64,000 nucleotides of DNA. Origin: Adiantum capillus-veneris. Taxonomy: Eukaryota > Streptophyta > Polypodiopsida > Polypodiales > Pteridaceae. This document shows, piece after piece, positions 32,759-44,115 of the stretch. The stretch lies in the NCBI GenBank assembly GCA_014529385.2, contig CM043960.1, forward strand, positions 70,061,410 to 70,125,409, in the 5' to 3' direction. Within the stretch, counting starts at the first letter, position 1. Each line of letters begins with the position of its first letter. Below the pieces are notes generated by a model. That model saw only the letters and a list, made by a program, of their open reading frames with translations. It ran no database searches and was not told where the DNA came from. Both the position numbers and the translations under genes were made by a program.

Positions 32759-35700
32759 ATGGCAGCCCCGAAGTCACCGGCAAAGAAGAAAAGAATGACC
32801 ATCAAGGATTACCTAGAAGAAGTGGAACCCTTCGTCATACCAGAAGGAACACTAAAGCCCACCAACACATGGATCCAAGAAGATCTGTTAGAGTCCAACG
32901 ACCTAAAGATCTACCAAGGAGTGTTCAAAGACACTGAAGGGAATGTGATCGAGCTACTAATGCTGCGCCGCGAGAACTCAATGAGTTCGTAAGAAGCAAG
33001 ATGGCTGGGTACTTGGAGAAGATTGATCTCCACAACTATTTTGAAGAAGTACCGGCAGGGGTGGACATAAAGAGAGTCTGGGAGTTTGTGACAACCATCA
33101 AAGAAGATGGAGTGGCCAAAGTAACAGATCTACAAGGCAGGCTAGAAACAGAAATAATCATCACTGATCAGGTTGTAGCCGATCCACTAGACCTCTCCAA
33201 CAAGGGGGATAGTGTAACTAAAAGAAGGGATGATGTCAAGGTGTACAATGAGAAGAAAGGAAACTACACCTTTGAAGATATTGCCAACCCAAGAGTGGCA
33301 GTCATGAGTTAGTTGTACAACCAATACTTCCACATGTGTACTAAAAGGCCTCAAAAGTACAGAATGTCGCCAGGTGCAATTGCCACAACATTCACTTGGG
33401 CAATGACGAAAGGCACCCCAAAGATAATCAATTATGCAGCGTATATACATGAAAACCTAGTAAAGATGGGTAACAAGAAGCCAACATATATTGTGCCAGG
33501 AGAACTAATCACTAAGGTGATTTATGGGGCATTGTACGCAAAAGGAAGATGGCCTGACCCCCCCGTCTCAGAATGACTGGCTGAGGCTAAAAGAAGACAA
33601 AGAAGACGAGCCACAAAGAGCACCAAGGGTTGCTACAAGACTGAAAAGACGGCTAGATCCTGTTCAAGAGGAGCAACCAAAGCAAAAGAAAGGAATTTGC
33701 CCAAGTGCCCGCAAAAGAAACAAGGTCACAAAAAGCGGCAAGATTAGAGAGGCTGATGGAGAGCTTCAGAGCAGAGAGAGCCCTTAAGGGTGATTTGAGT
33801 GAACTCTGGAAGCCATCTCTAGAGTCAATGTCGGGATCATCCCGAAGAGTGCAAAGGGACAGATTCGAGGATTATATCAAAAATTTTGAGATTCTTGATA
33901 CCGAATCAGAAAATATACCGCATGTACCTTTCACAGAGGAGGAAGTGGAGCAACTACGACAGAAACTGCTAGATGAGCAAGAGAGCCAAGAGAGAGGAAG
34001 AAAAACTAAAGCAGACAGAGATTTAAAGAGAAAGCCTACCTCTCTACCAGCCAGCCCTAACCCAGCCCCCCGCCCTCACCACCTCCTCACAGCCCTCCAC
34101 AAGAAGACAAAGAGGAGGAAGACAAACACAAAGGCCAGGAGGAGCCCAAGAGAGACCAAAGCTAGGAAAGGGAAGAGTTTAAACCCAAGAGTGAGGAGAC
34201 AAAGCCAAACGAAGAATAGAACACATTTTTGGACCTACTAGCCACAGGGTACACAAAAGAAGAGGCTGCCCACAGTCGCATTCGACTTGGCAAGCACAGG
34301 GTCTAAAGAACAAATGCAAGGCATCAGGCTAGTGGAACTAAACGAAAGTGCCACAGATACAGTGGATCTGTACCTGCCCTCCAACGACTGGGATGTGGTG
34401 ATGACGAAGCTAACCAGGTTAAAAGCGCAGTCCATGGCTTTAGAAAGTGAGATGGCAGCTCTCAAGGCCACGGAAATAAAGATAAAGCTGGAATTAGACT
34501 CTCTACAAGGACAAAGCCAAAGGCAGAAAGAGAGAGAAGCGGAGCTACAGGCCAGCCTAGCAAGGGCATTGCAAAGATGCCAGGCAATGGAGGAAGAAAA
34601 TCTGGCAGCAGCACAAAGAATGCAAGCAGTTGAAGAGGAATGTCAGCAACTCAGCAAATCACTGATAGATGCCGAGAGGGAAAGGGATAACCTGACCCTA
34701 CAGCTGGCTGAGGAATCTAAAGAAGTTGAAGCCTTGAGAAACGCCAAAGAAAAGGTGGAGATAGATCAAGAAGCCAACCATCCAGGATGAGGTCCTTGAG
34801 CTCAAGGACCATCTCAAAGTGAAAGATCAGACCATCCAGAGGCTGTGGGCATCCCCTGCCAGAGTCAGAGCTACTAGCTCACCTCACATCTCTATGGAAA
34901 GTCAACTTTATGAAGAACAGATGCAAGAACTTCAGAAGGAGCTAACTCTAGAGAAAAAGCAAAGATTGATGATCCCAGAAGGGTCTATTGTCATGCAAAC
35001 AAGAATGGAAGAAGACCAAAAAGCCCTGCAAGAGGAAGTAGAAAGTATAAAAAGAAAGCTCGAGGAGGCGGAGAGGATAAACACCGAATTAAATGACCTC
35101 CTCATGAATATGGGCGAAGAAGCTGAATCAGAAAAACAGAAACTACTAAAGCAGATAGAGGAGCTGAGAGGACAGAAAGCAGGAGAGCAAGAGGGCACAG
35201 GGCCAGCAGCCAATGAGGGCATATATTTAGAAAATGTGGAAGATCCGGTGGACACGCCTATGCAAGAGGAAATCCTAGAAGGATCCTCTCAAGAGCCACA
35301 AGATCTAACACAGGAGGAGGAAGAGAAGCTAAGGAAGGCAATAGAGGTGGAAATCAGAGAGACAACAAAGGAAGCCTTGGAGTGAGAGCAGAGGGTTTTC
35401 AAGTCTATGACCATTCAGAAGATTGACGCCAGCAACCTCTGGCGCGAATGGCTTCAACCCTCTCTCCCATATCCATTGCTGAAATATGAAGCAGCCACCA
35501 TCAATAAGCGGATAAGAGAAGAGCTGACCGTACCACTCTACAACGCAGATACCTCCCAACCAGAAGGGGTCAGGCTAATTGTTGACTCTCAGTCAAAATG
35601 GAGGAAGGCCTGGCTCACAAAGTACCCACAATACCTAATCCACTTGGTAGAGGCACCGAAAGACATTAGAGACAACCTCATCTTTTGTCCTCTACCAAGG

Positions 35701-36180
35701 ATCAGGACGTGGAAAGCCCAGGAGATCTTGCAAAGGAGCCAACCCACTTGGCTGAATTACCCTAAGCTGCCGGGCTTGAAGGCAGGTGAGAGAATAAGTT
35801 TCCAATACATGGTGAAAACCCTAACGGGCGCCATCAAATTGTTCACTGGCTCACCTGACCTTACGTGCATCATGATGAAGAAAATCTACAAAACCCTCTT
35901 AGCAGTATTTGAGACATTCAAGCCACGCCACGTGATAGACAGTATCTTCTTCTTCCAAGATACTTACAGATGCGCTTATGATCTGTCTGGTCAGCCTTCC
36001 AAGGAGGTGATACATGCGCTGTATCAAAGGATAATGTTTCTACCATCCTATCACCTCTAGGCCTTTGAAGAAGCGTTCTACACAGGCTTCTTCACCATAA
36101 ACACTGATATTTTCAGCCCAACAATGATGAACCTGCATGCAAGATACGAATCACTGATCAAGATGCGTGAAACTATACGA
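32759..36180 (+). pseudogene. E1 accessory reading frame (env position), unknown function
   Basis: It starts MAAPKSPAKKKRM, a basic, nuclear-signal-like N-terminus. Successive frames (32654-32992, 33001-33576 with one TAG, 33705-34241, 34287-34790, 34819-35385, 35407-36060) read as one decayed gene of about 1100 codons. The order is a globular N-terminal domain, a Lys/Arg-rich middle (34000-34200), two long coiled coils (34400-34790, 34890-35360) and a C-terminal globular domain (LWREWLQPSLPYPLL to IMFLPSYHL). I see no signal peptide or membrane segment, so it is not an obvious envelope. It ends ~40 bp before the PPT. I do not recognise the family. Confidence 0.6.
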
Positions 36181-36221
36181 TGAAGAAGCGGATCAGCGGC
36201 CATGTCGGGGACGACATGAGC

Positions 36222-36235
36222 AAGGAGGGGGGGAG
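36222..36235 (+). other. E1 polypurine tract
   Basis: AAGGAGGGGGGGAG lies directly before the TG of the 3' LTR. It primes plus-strand DNA synthesis in this class of element. Confidence 0.9.
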
Positions 36236-36688
36236 TGTTAGAAGCTGGACACACCCCACGGAGACTAACTACTCTGAGGATTATCATTTTTTTGTAATTA
36301 TTCATTTATTGAGGAAACCTGATTTTTCACCTTGTAAATATTGGGACTTACAGAAGTTTCTAGATTGTATCCCAGTTTTGCTAGATAGATGGAGTAGTTG
36401 GTTGATTTTGGAACTTTAGGGTTTGAGAATTGTAAGGTATATATACCACTTTTTGACCTTAATGAAAGACCTTTTGTCATTTTAAAAAAACAAGTTTTGA
36501 AGTCTGTGAGTGAGTGTACTGTGTACGAGAGAGACCTCTGTAGGAATTAGTTAGGAGTCGGTCGAGTGTGGGTTGACACCTTATGCTTGCCTCCACACGC
36601 CTGCGGGTCGAGCTTCGTCCTTAGCTGACATTATATGTTAGGTGAGTTCTCGCTTTGCTAACGTCTGTCGCGGCGTATCCGTCCAACA
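36236..36688 (+). repeat. E1 3' LTR (453 bp, internally deleted)
   Basis: It starts TGTTAGAAG and ends CCAACA. Relative to the 5' LTR it lacks 482 bp (11578-12059), with the junction at GAGAGACCTCTG sharing GA. TATA-like GGTATATATACC is at 36436-36447. Confidence 0.92.
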
Positions 36689-36693
36689 ATCAA
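36689..36693. repeat. Target-site duplication of E1, right
   Basis: ATCAA, versus GTCAA on the left, one mismatch. The chromovirus integrase frame resumes here. Confidence 0.8.
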
Positions 36694-36910
36694 CTTTCAT
36701 GGTAGGACAATAGAAATACGTCTCTACTCCTCGAAGAGTAGTTTCAATCCCTCTATGCCCCGCATAGGGAGGAACATGGGATTCATACAATACTTTCTCA
36801 CGAAGGGAGTTAGTAACACATAGCCTATTGCCATGGAGAAGATAAACATCTTGCAAGGTGAACGGCTCTTCTTTCTTCCCTAAGGCAATGGCCGACATTA
36901 TATCCTTGAA
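36694..36910 (-). pseudogene. Chromovirus integrase, N-terminal part (right of E1)
   Basis: The minus-strand frame 36638-36898, from its genuine part at 36694 on, encodes LLHGNRLCVTNSLREKVLYE, then the paired His of the zinc module (ESHVPPYAGHRGIE) and YFYCPTMKVD. The CxxC half of the same zinc module lies at 11010-11278 on the other side of E1, so the break falls inside one small domain. Confidence 0.88.
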
Positions 36911-38103
36911 GGGTCAGTAGTATACTCATCTATAATAGAAGATAGATCATTGTGAGTTCCTATAGACATTGCATTTACTTTTGGTCATCGTGATAGTGCA
37001 TCGGCCACTTAATTGTGCTTGCCAGCAATATGAGCAATATGAAAATTACATTGGGAAAGAAAATTTTCCCACCTGATTTGTTTGTCAGAAAGCTTGGTTT
37101 GCATCATGAAAGTACTTTAAACTTTGGTCATCCATTCGTGGGATGAATGGAGTCTCCAAAAGATAATGTTTCCATGTGTCAAGGGCATGTAGAATAGCTA
37201 ACAGATCCTTCTCGTAAATGCCCAATAGTCACTCATCAGAATTGAGGCTTTGATTTTGGTATGCTATGGCATGGCCTTCTTGAAGCAAAACTGCTCAAAT
37301 GAAATCTCCACTAGCATGATATTGGACCTCAAATGGTTTTGAGAGATTCGATTGTGTAAGTATAGGTTGAGAGGTAAGCTTGTCTTTGAGCTTCTCAAAA
37401 GCATTTTCTCTTTTGCAGCCCATGAATACTTAACGTTCTTCTTTGTTAAGTCATGTAATGGTCATTCTATTTGTGAGAATTTTTCTATGAAGCGTCTATA
37501 GTATGTATACATACCAATAAAGCTTCGTAGCTCATGTAGATTCCTTGGATTAGGCCATCCTTTTATTACCTCTAACTTTGTTGGATCCATATGGATACCA
37601 TCTTGAGAGATAATAAGACCTAAGTATTGAACCTCTTGAAGGAAAAATTCACTCTTTTTTCGATCAATGGAATGTTTATTCTCCCTCAATGCTTGAAAGA
37701 TTACTTGGAATTATTACTGATGCTCCTCGAGAGAATTGGAGTAGATGATGATATCATCAAAGAACACTCTAGTAAACTTGCGGTAGGGCCTTAATTTTTT
37801 CTCCATTAGGCAGTTTAATGTGGCCAGAGCATTGGTCAAACCAAAAGGCATGACAAGATATTCATAAACACCAAATGTTATGCGGAAAGTGGTCTTTACA
37901 ATATCTTCATTCACTATCCCTATTTGATGATAGTCAATCCTACTAAAGTAGGTAGAGCCTTGTAGCTTATCAAACAAATCTTCTACCCAAGGTACAAGAA
38001 ATCTACCTACTTTTAAGGTCAATCCTACTAAAATAGGTAGAGCCTTGTAGCTTATCAAATAGATCTTCTACCCACGGTACAAGAAATTTGTTCTTGATAC
38101 TAA
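36911..38103 (-). pseudogene. Chromovirus reverse transcriptase and RNase H
   Basis: The RT palm is at 37714-38058, with SRIDYHQIGI, EYLVMPFGLTNA and active site VFFDDIIIYS. RT continues at 37462-37689 (QEVQYLGLIISQDGIHMD, FIGMYTYYRRFI). RNase H remnants extend to a VADALSR-like motif near 36990. An 85-bp tandem duplication and several stops break the frame. It is part of the minus-strand chromovirus. Confidence 0.85.
37934..38095. repeat. 85-bp tandem duplication in chromovirus RT
   Basis: TCAATCCTACTAAA starts at 37934 and again at 38019, and the following ~75 bp repeat with a few changes. The length shifts the reading frame. Confidence 0.9.
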
Positions 38104-38409
38104 TCCAATTTAGTGCTCTATAGTCAACACACATACAATATGACGTATTTCTTTTTCACTAATAGGATGTGTGAACAAAAGGGAGAAACTCGGCCTCACC
38201 ATCCCCTTATCCACTAGTTCATGTACTTACCTCATAATCTCCCCTTGTTGAGCTTGGAAAATGCGATAAGGAGGTCTATTAAGCAGTGATCTCCCAGGTA
38301 GAAGCTCTATTGTATGGTCATCATCCCCTCATTTGGGAGGTAACTCCATAGGGAGGTCATTGCTAAAAACTTCTTGGAATCTATTTAGAAAATTAGACAA
38401 CTCTAATTC
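38104..38409 (-). pseudogene. Chromovirus protease-RT linker
   Basis: It lies between recognisable protease and RT on the minus strand and has multiple stops. No motif is preserved well enough to assign. Confidence 0.5.
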
Positions 38410-38952
38410 CTATTGATTCTTACCAGTTTGATTTGGTACAACATTAGGAACATTTATGGGCTCTTTGACAAAAACCATATAGGCGGAGACTGAGCTTTTC
38501 ATCGATTTATCAAAAGCAGGTGAATTTACAAGAGGTATAGTAGGACCCGACTCATTAGCATCTATATACATGTTCTTTTCCCTGTAGGTGAAATAAATTC
38601 TCCTTTTAGGGAACTGCATATTGACAACCATGCTGTTGAACCATGGTACCCCTAGGATAACATCCTCATGTTGGAGAGGGAAGATGAAAAAGTTCTCTTT
38701 GTTGACGTAGCTTTGGACATGAAGCCTCCATTTTCCAATCAAGGGAGTAACAAAGGCTTGTTTTCTGTTGAAAGCTCCATCGACAGCCACCGTATCTCCC
38801 ATCTCGAAAGCTTGTATGCCCAACTTAGTGGCCAACTCTGTTGATATGAAGTTGTGAGTAGAGCTAGGGTAAAAAAGGATAAAGGCATCATGCTCCCTCA
38901 TTGCGTGTATTTCTTTTGGTGCAAGAATGATAACTATGTCCTTGCTCCCCAC
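38410..38952 (-). pseudogene. Chromovirus protease
   Basis: The retropepsin-like domain includes STHNFISTELATKLGIQ and VILGVPWFNSM. The catalytic Asp is not present: the residues before STHNF read FILFYPS where families have a DSG-type motif. It overlaps the gag frame at 38888-38952. Confidence 0.8.
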
Positions 38953-40482
38953 ACTTTAAACATTTATGGTCGTTGCAAAAAGCCTCTAGCTCTTTAGGAG
39001 ATAGTTTATTTTTACCTTTGTAAACTCCTTTCTCCTTGGTCTTGTTGTTGTTGGAGTTACCTTGGGAAGAGTTTTGAGCATTGTTCTTCCCGCTTGATTC
39101 ATTTTTTTCTTTGTTTTCCATGGGCTTAATATTCCATTTAGACCCTTGTTGAAAATTGATGCGCAAAGCAACCATAGTGTGGTGGATGACTTTGGTGATG
39201 GTCATAGGCCTTTGAAAGTTGACATACTCAGCTATTTTTTTAGGTAATCCTGCACAAAATTGTTGCTTTTTCTCTGTAAAGTCTATCTTTTGGAAGACTC
39301 TAGCTTTGAGATGTAAATCCAAGAATGTGTCTACATACTTGTGGATAGACTCATTGGGGAGTAGCTTCAAGCTTCACCATTCAGTGAGTACTTTATCTTT
39401 GGCATTGCTTGCAAGAAATTGCTTCATGATGGATTAAACTCGTAGAGTTTTTCATGTCTTTAGAACTTCACCATTGCCATGGAGGCTAGCCCACCATTTT
39501 CGGGTAAACTTTTGAAAGTGCATAGCTACATGACGTAGCTTAGAGGATTTTGTGAAGCCCTCATCTCCAAAGGCCGCATTGAATTGTTGGATAAAGGCCA
39601 AGAATTTGTCTGTGGCATCAAAGGTGAGAAAAAGAGATGCTCTTTCCTTCCTCCTTGAACTTCTTAAGCTTGTAGGAACTTTTCCATGAAGTGTAGGATT
39701 TGCAACGTCCTCCCCTCTTGTGTTCTCTCGGAGAAAAACCACTGCTTTCATCGAAAGAGGAGGAACATAAAGAAGAAGGTGACCTCTTTCCTCGGGGGTC
39801 CACCTCTATGTACGTAAGTATACCATGAGAGTTCAACAGGAGGGGTTTTTTAACTCAAAAATTTTGGGTAAATTTACATGAATATACTTAAATAAGGGGT
39901 TTTTTTATAGCACTTTGGAAAAAAACCCATAAGTTCATAAAGAAAGAGGGGTTGTTTTATTAGTTCAAAATTCACAAATAAAGGGTTTTTTAAATACCCT
40001 TTGAATGGACGTTGTATAAATGGTTTACATATAGTGAACCCCCCGAGCCTCTTTCTCGCATTTTTCTTCCTTTGATTCCTCTCTTCCCTTTTTGAGTGAG
40101 GAGGAGAATGACTATAGGGAGATCTTTTCCTCTTGGGAGGAATTGGAGATCGTCAAGATCACTGTCTTTGTGGAGCCACATCTTCAAAGGAATTCGGAGA
40201 TTCACTTCTTTCTTGTTCATTGGATTCTTCTTCTTCTCTCAGTGGAGAGAGTCTTCTTTTGGAAGTCTCTACAAGAGGCTTCCTAAACTCTCTCTCCTAG
40301 GGAAATCCCATAAGCACGAAGTTATTGGGTAACTTCGGCTTGCAAAGCAGGGTTTCCCATAGATTGTTGCAACCTAGTAACAAGATAGTTCACAAACATG
40401 GGGGCATCATTAGTAGCACCTTCATGTGCAAAATCAAAGTTGTCAATATTCATTCTACTCTCTTTATTATTGTCATCCATGC
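38888..40482 (-). pseudogene. Chromovirus gag
   Basis: The N-terminus is traceable on the minus strand from an ATG at 40482 to a stop near 40340. The core is at 39452-39751 (FDATDKFLAFIQQFNAAFG, KFTRKWWASLHG) and 38888-39370 (ESIHKYVDTFLDLHLKAR, FCAGLPKKIAEYV). It ends in a CCHC knuckle (CLKCGEQGHSYHSC). Stops between blocks make it non-functional. No 5' LTR or PBS was found to its right. Confidence 0.8.
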
Positions 40483-40699
40483 TAACTAAACTTATGTATA
40501 TGCTATTTTGTGCTTTGGCAACTCAAAACTTTAGTTGCAACTCTTTTTTACTTTTGAAAATTAGCACTCAAGTAGCCACACCTGTGGTTTAGAGACTGTT
40601 GATTGCAAAAAGTAGTGGAGAGGGTCTAACATTGCTTGGTTGATTATAGTTCCTATTGAGCTTGCTAGTAGCTCAATAACGGATTTGTAGTCGATAGTA

Positions 40700-40701
<2 letters not shown>

Positions 40702-40733
<32 letters not shown>
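40702..40733. repeat. (GA)16 microsatellite
   Basis: Uninterrupted GA dinucleotides. Confidence 0.97.
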
Positions 40734-40735
<2 letters not shown>

Positions 40736-41232
40736 GCCCTGGCCACATGTGCATAGCTCTTCTCTTTCTCGTATCTTTCTTCTTCTTCTTCTTCTTCTAT
40801 CGACACAGAAGAGCAGGATATGGAGGGCACACTACCAAAGACGGGATGAGAAGGGATGCTCGCCTATGAGAGAGAGAGAGTGAACTAGGGTTCAAGATCA
40901 TTCCTAACTTTTCAATCACTTCTCTTGTCCACACTGATATTGGTGACACATACCATATTGAATCTCTTTTGATGTCACTCAAAACAAGAATTTTCAATAA
41001 ATCATTCCAAAATTGAGGCCACATAGTGGCATGTGTTTCGTGAAAAAACACTTCAGAATATCCTCCCCTTCCCCCTGACTTTTATTGACATGCCATCTGG
41101 GGCTTCGTCAGCACCGGCCTCTGCTGCTCTGTCGGCCCCGTCCTCACACAGTTCACAAGGCTCACCCTCCGGCCTCTCATAGGCCACATGGAGTACACTT
41201 ACGCTCCTAAAGCCATAGCAAACAAACCCTGC

Positions 41233-41235
<3 letters not shown>

Positions 41236-41273
<38 letters not shown>
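41236..41273. repeat. (GA)19 microsatellite
   Basis: Uninterrupted GA dinucleotides. Confidence 0.97.
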
Positions 41274-41277
<4 letters not shown>

Positions 41278-41607
41278 GTGTGTATCTGTTAACGAGCAAA
41301 ACGGACCCTGCTTATACAACTGTGAAGCAGAGAGAAGAGCACCTCTCATTCTCTTTGTAGAACCACAAATCAAAAATTAGGGGAACGCTAGGGATTGGAC
41401 AGTCTCGGACTCAATGAGCAGATGGGGGGTTCAACCCTGGAGCACACACAGCAGGCCGGACGGAAATATCGGGGGGGGGGGGGTAGCCGGAGGTGCATCC
41501 AAGCGATGACAGACTCGGACAGATATGCCTTCTTAGTAGCCCCTAGGGACATTCTTCGTTCCCGGCCCCCACCCCTCCAACAACTCCTAATTGGCAGTTG
41601 CAGGTGC

Positions 41608-41612
<5 letters not shown>

Positions 41613-41701
<89 letters not shown>
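41613..41701. repeat. Compound (CT)24(CA)20 microsatellite
   Basis: CT repeats at 41613-41660 join CA repeats at 41661-41701 without a gap. Confidence 0.98.
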
Positions 41702-41706
<5 letters not shown>

Positions 41707-43139
41707 CCCATGTCTTACAGAAGAGAAGAACCGTCTAGCTGCAAGGTCCAAGGGGATGCAGGTCATGGTGGGTATCTGGCTCCCTTTGCACAGCCTCAAT
41801 ATGAGGAGCCCAGGGAGCATAGTTATACCGTTTCCGACCATCATTGTCATCTTGATGATGAGGATATTGTGGTGCTTGAAGTGCCTAAAGACTGTGAACG
41901 TGGTCCAAATAGGCACCTGCTTCCAATGAATCTACACCAAGATGTAGCCCACAAATTTGCAGCTAGGGATGATATGTTGAATGTAGCATAGAGAACAATG
42001 ATAGGATTCAAACCCTAGATGAACTTGCAGATGACGATATAAATGCTATACCTTGTTGAGCTCCTCTTTGTGGTGACGTCTCAAGAGTAGTGACGATTGT
42101 GGTTCTATTGACACCATTTCATATGTAGACATCAGTAGTGATACCGAGAGCTATGGGGATTGATGAGCTATATTCCATCAAGGATAATGTTGATGCGAGC
42201 GGTTTGAATGATCTTCATAGCGTTCAGGAATCCCTCAGATGTTGTTGCTGATAAATATCCTCATGAATTAGTGATAGGGAGACCCGATGATCTTCATATT
42301 TTCCTCCCTCACATATTGTGCTTGTTGATGAGAAGTGACAGAGAGACATGATGATAGTTACGAAGATGCAAACTTAAATGATTCTTACATCAATAAGAGT
42401 GATTGAAATGATCTTTATAATGTTCCTCCCTCAGATGTTGATGAGTACTGTCATGGAGCGACCAATTAAAGGCTTGATGGTAATGATGAGCACGACAATA
42501 TTAACTCTCATGAAGGTGTAGACATAGATGATTCCTATGACTATGCAGACAACCACTAGAAGAGCGCAAATACAAAGGTTAGGGAACTTGAAAGTTGGGA
42601 CCCTAAGTTACCATTTCATTCCACCTCTTTTTTAGGTGTGGATAATGTGCCTAGCTAGTTGCCTAAATTCGTATATGAAACTCGTTAGTTCACTGAATGT
42701 CTAAACCCTTAGCTAGAGGATGCTATGTAAGCTAGAGGGCATGATGACAGTGATGAGAATGTTGACGGTGTCGGCATAAATGATATAATCATCCAGTGGC
42801 TTAGAATCTTGCGAGCATGTAGAAACGGTTGCATCTTTGAGGACATATGGATTTCATTCATTCCCAAATGCTCCACGCCTCAACAAGTATGCTTTCCTAA
42901 TTAGAAATGGTGCTTTTTTTAAAGTTACATTTTAGGCAAGCAAGAGATGTGCATAAGCATACATTCCCACAAGCAAAGACATGCATGCATGTTACATTTG
43001 ATTGTTTGGTGATTGAAGGGGTGCACAATCTAATGTAGAATTTTTTCATGCCACACTAATACTTGAAGATATTGTTAGTGCAATACAAGTGCTAAAAAGC
43101 TCGAAAATAATGTTTCAATTCCAAAAGCTCGCAAATATA
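41702..43139. pseudogene. Unidentified decayed coding remnant
   Basis: The plus strand has a 94-codon continuation after the microsatellite (to 41991). It is followed by broken Asp-rich stretches to about 42900 with recurring GATGATCTTCAT and CCTCAGATGTTG text. No domain is recognisable. The similar bits suggest a repeated acidic region in a dead gene or transposon. From 42950 the sequence is A/T-rich and featureless. Confidence 0.25.
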
Positions 43140-44115
43140 AAATCCCCCCTTTTTTCCAAGAGGCAAATCACATAAAGTCCATCTATAAGTGCATCATATT
43201 CAGATTGCATGGCAGCCATCTACAATTTTTTGAATTATGTGCTTCATCAAAAGATAGAGGTTTCTCAATATCACATAAGCTAGACCCAACCAAAGCATAA
43301 TAATCTGATGCATAAAATGCATGACAAGAACCTGAACGAGTATGACTAGACAAAGGTGCATCCAATTTACTGTCATGCAAAGTATGCACCAGCCATTTGG
43401 CATACCTCGACTAGCTTGCTCATTCTTAACCCTTTCCTCATCAAGTACATCTACATCAGTAATAGGATGATCTGTAACATTTTCAAAAACTCCCATAGGG
43501 TGTACATTTGTCTCATTGGAAACTACATTTAAACTTCCACCATTGAAAAGAGGCAACAAAGTGTCTTAAATGTCTTGTGAGCTTACATTATTGTCTCTAG
43601 TACATGACAACAAGGGTTGAACAAAATATTCCGCAAACACAACATGGTATGAGACCAAGATACACTTTGTTTGTGGATGATACAACCTGTAACCTTCGCT
43701 TTCAACACTATAACCAACAAAAATGCAGTTGACAACCTTATCATCCAATTTTTTGTGCTGCGTTTGTGACACCAAAGCATAAGCCAAACAACCAAAAATG
43801 CGCTTGTGCTCAATAGAAGGATTTCTATCATTCCATGGTTCATAAGGAGTCATAGACTACAAAGCTTTTGTAGGACATGTATTCATTACATAAGTGGCAC
43901 ACATGATAGCCTCAAGCTAAACCAAATGCGGCAAAGCTTGACTTTTGACCATACATCATGCCATTTCCGTGAGAGACCTGTTTTTCCTCTCAGTAACACC
44001 ATTTTGTTGAGGTGTATATGGAACTATACATTGGTGTTTTCTCCCACGACTAGAGAAAAATGCATTAATTTCATGAGACATATATTCCCCCCCTCAATCG
44101 GAACGGAGCAAGCTC
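43140..44115 (-). pseudogene. Copia integrase remnant
   Basis: Minus strand. From about 44107, LRSD then a stop where Asn is usual, then GGEYMSHE, followed by a TPQQNGVTER-type motif. 43566-43853 has IFGCLAYALV, IFVGYSVESEGYRLYHP and VSYHVVFAE. 43200-43559 is the linker, ending where RT would begin (AAMQSEYDA). It is truncated on both sides, at the edge of element A's LTR and near 43140. A different copia family from 13145-18352. Confidence 0.82.

Larger units (their letters stand above)
11279..36688 (+). mobile_element. E1: 25.4-kb non-chromovirus Ty3/gypsy LTR retrotransposon, nested
   Basis: E1 is bounded by LTRs (11279-12213, 36236-36688), with a PBS at 12215, a PPT at 36222-36235 and a 5-bp TSD. 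In order it carries a leader, gag (20892), retropepsin, RT, RNase H, integrase, a second retropepsin-like domain, a Trp-motif tail, a long non-coding region and an accessory reading frame (32759-36180). Removing the copia insertion and associated duplication (13145-19985) leaves about 18.6 kb. Many frameshifts and stops, a gag deletion and LTR divergence make it inactive. It interrupts a minus-strand chromovirus integrase. E1 and E2 (53072 on) share domain order and motifs, so they belong to one lineage. Confidence 0.92.
40483..41612. other. Gene-free stretch with short GA arrays
   Basis: (GA)n at 40702-40733 and 41236-41273 and a G13 run at 41471-41483. Frames crossing these arrays give Arg-Glu or Leu-Ser repeats and are not genes. 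The chromovirus 5' LTR would be expected here but is not identifiable. Confidence 0.5.

Noticed and set aside
32759-36180. Accessory frame as a classical envelope gene
   Set aside because: No signal peptide, membrane span or Cys-rich ectodomain pattern is visible. It is predicted to be charged and coiled coil instead.
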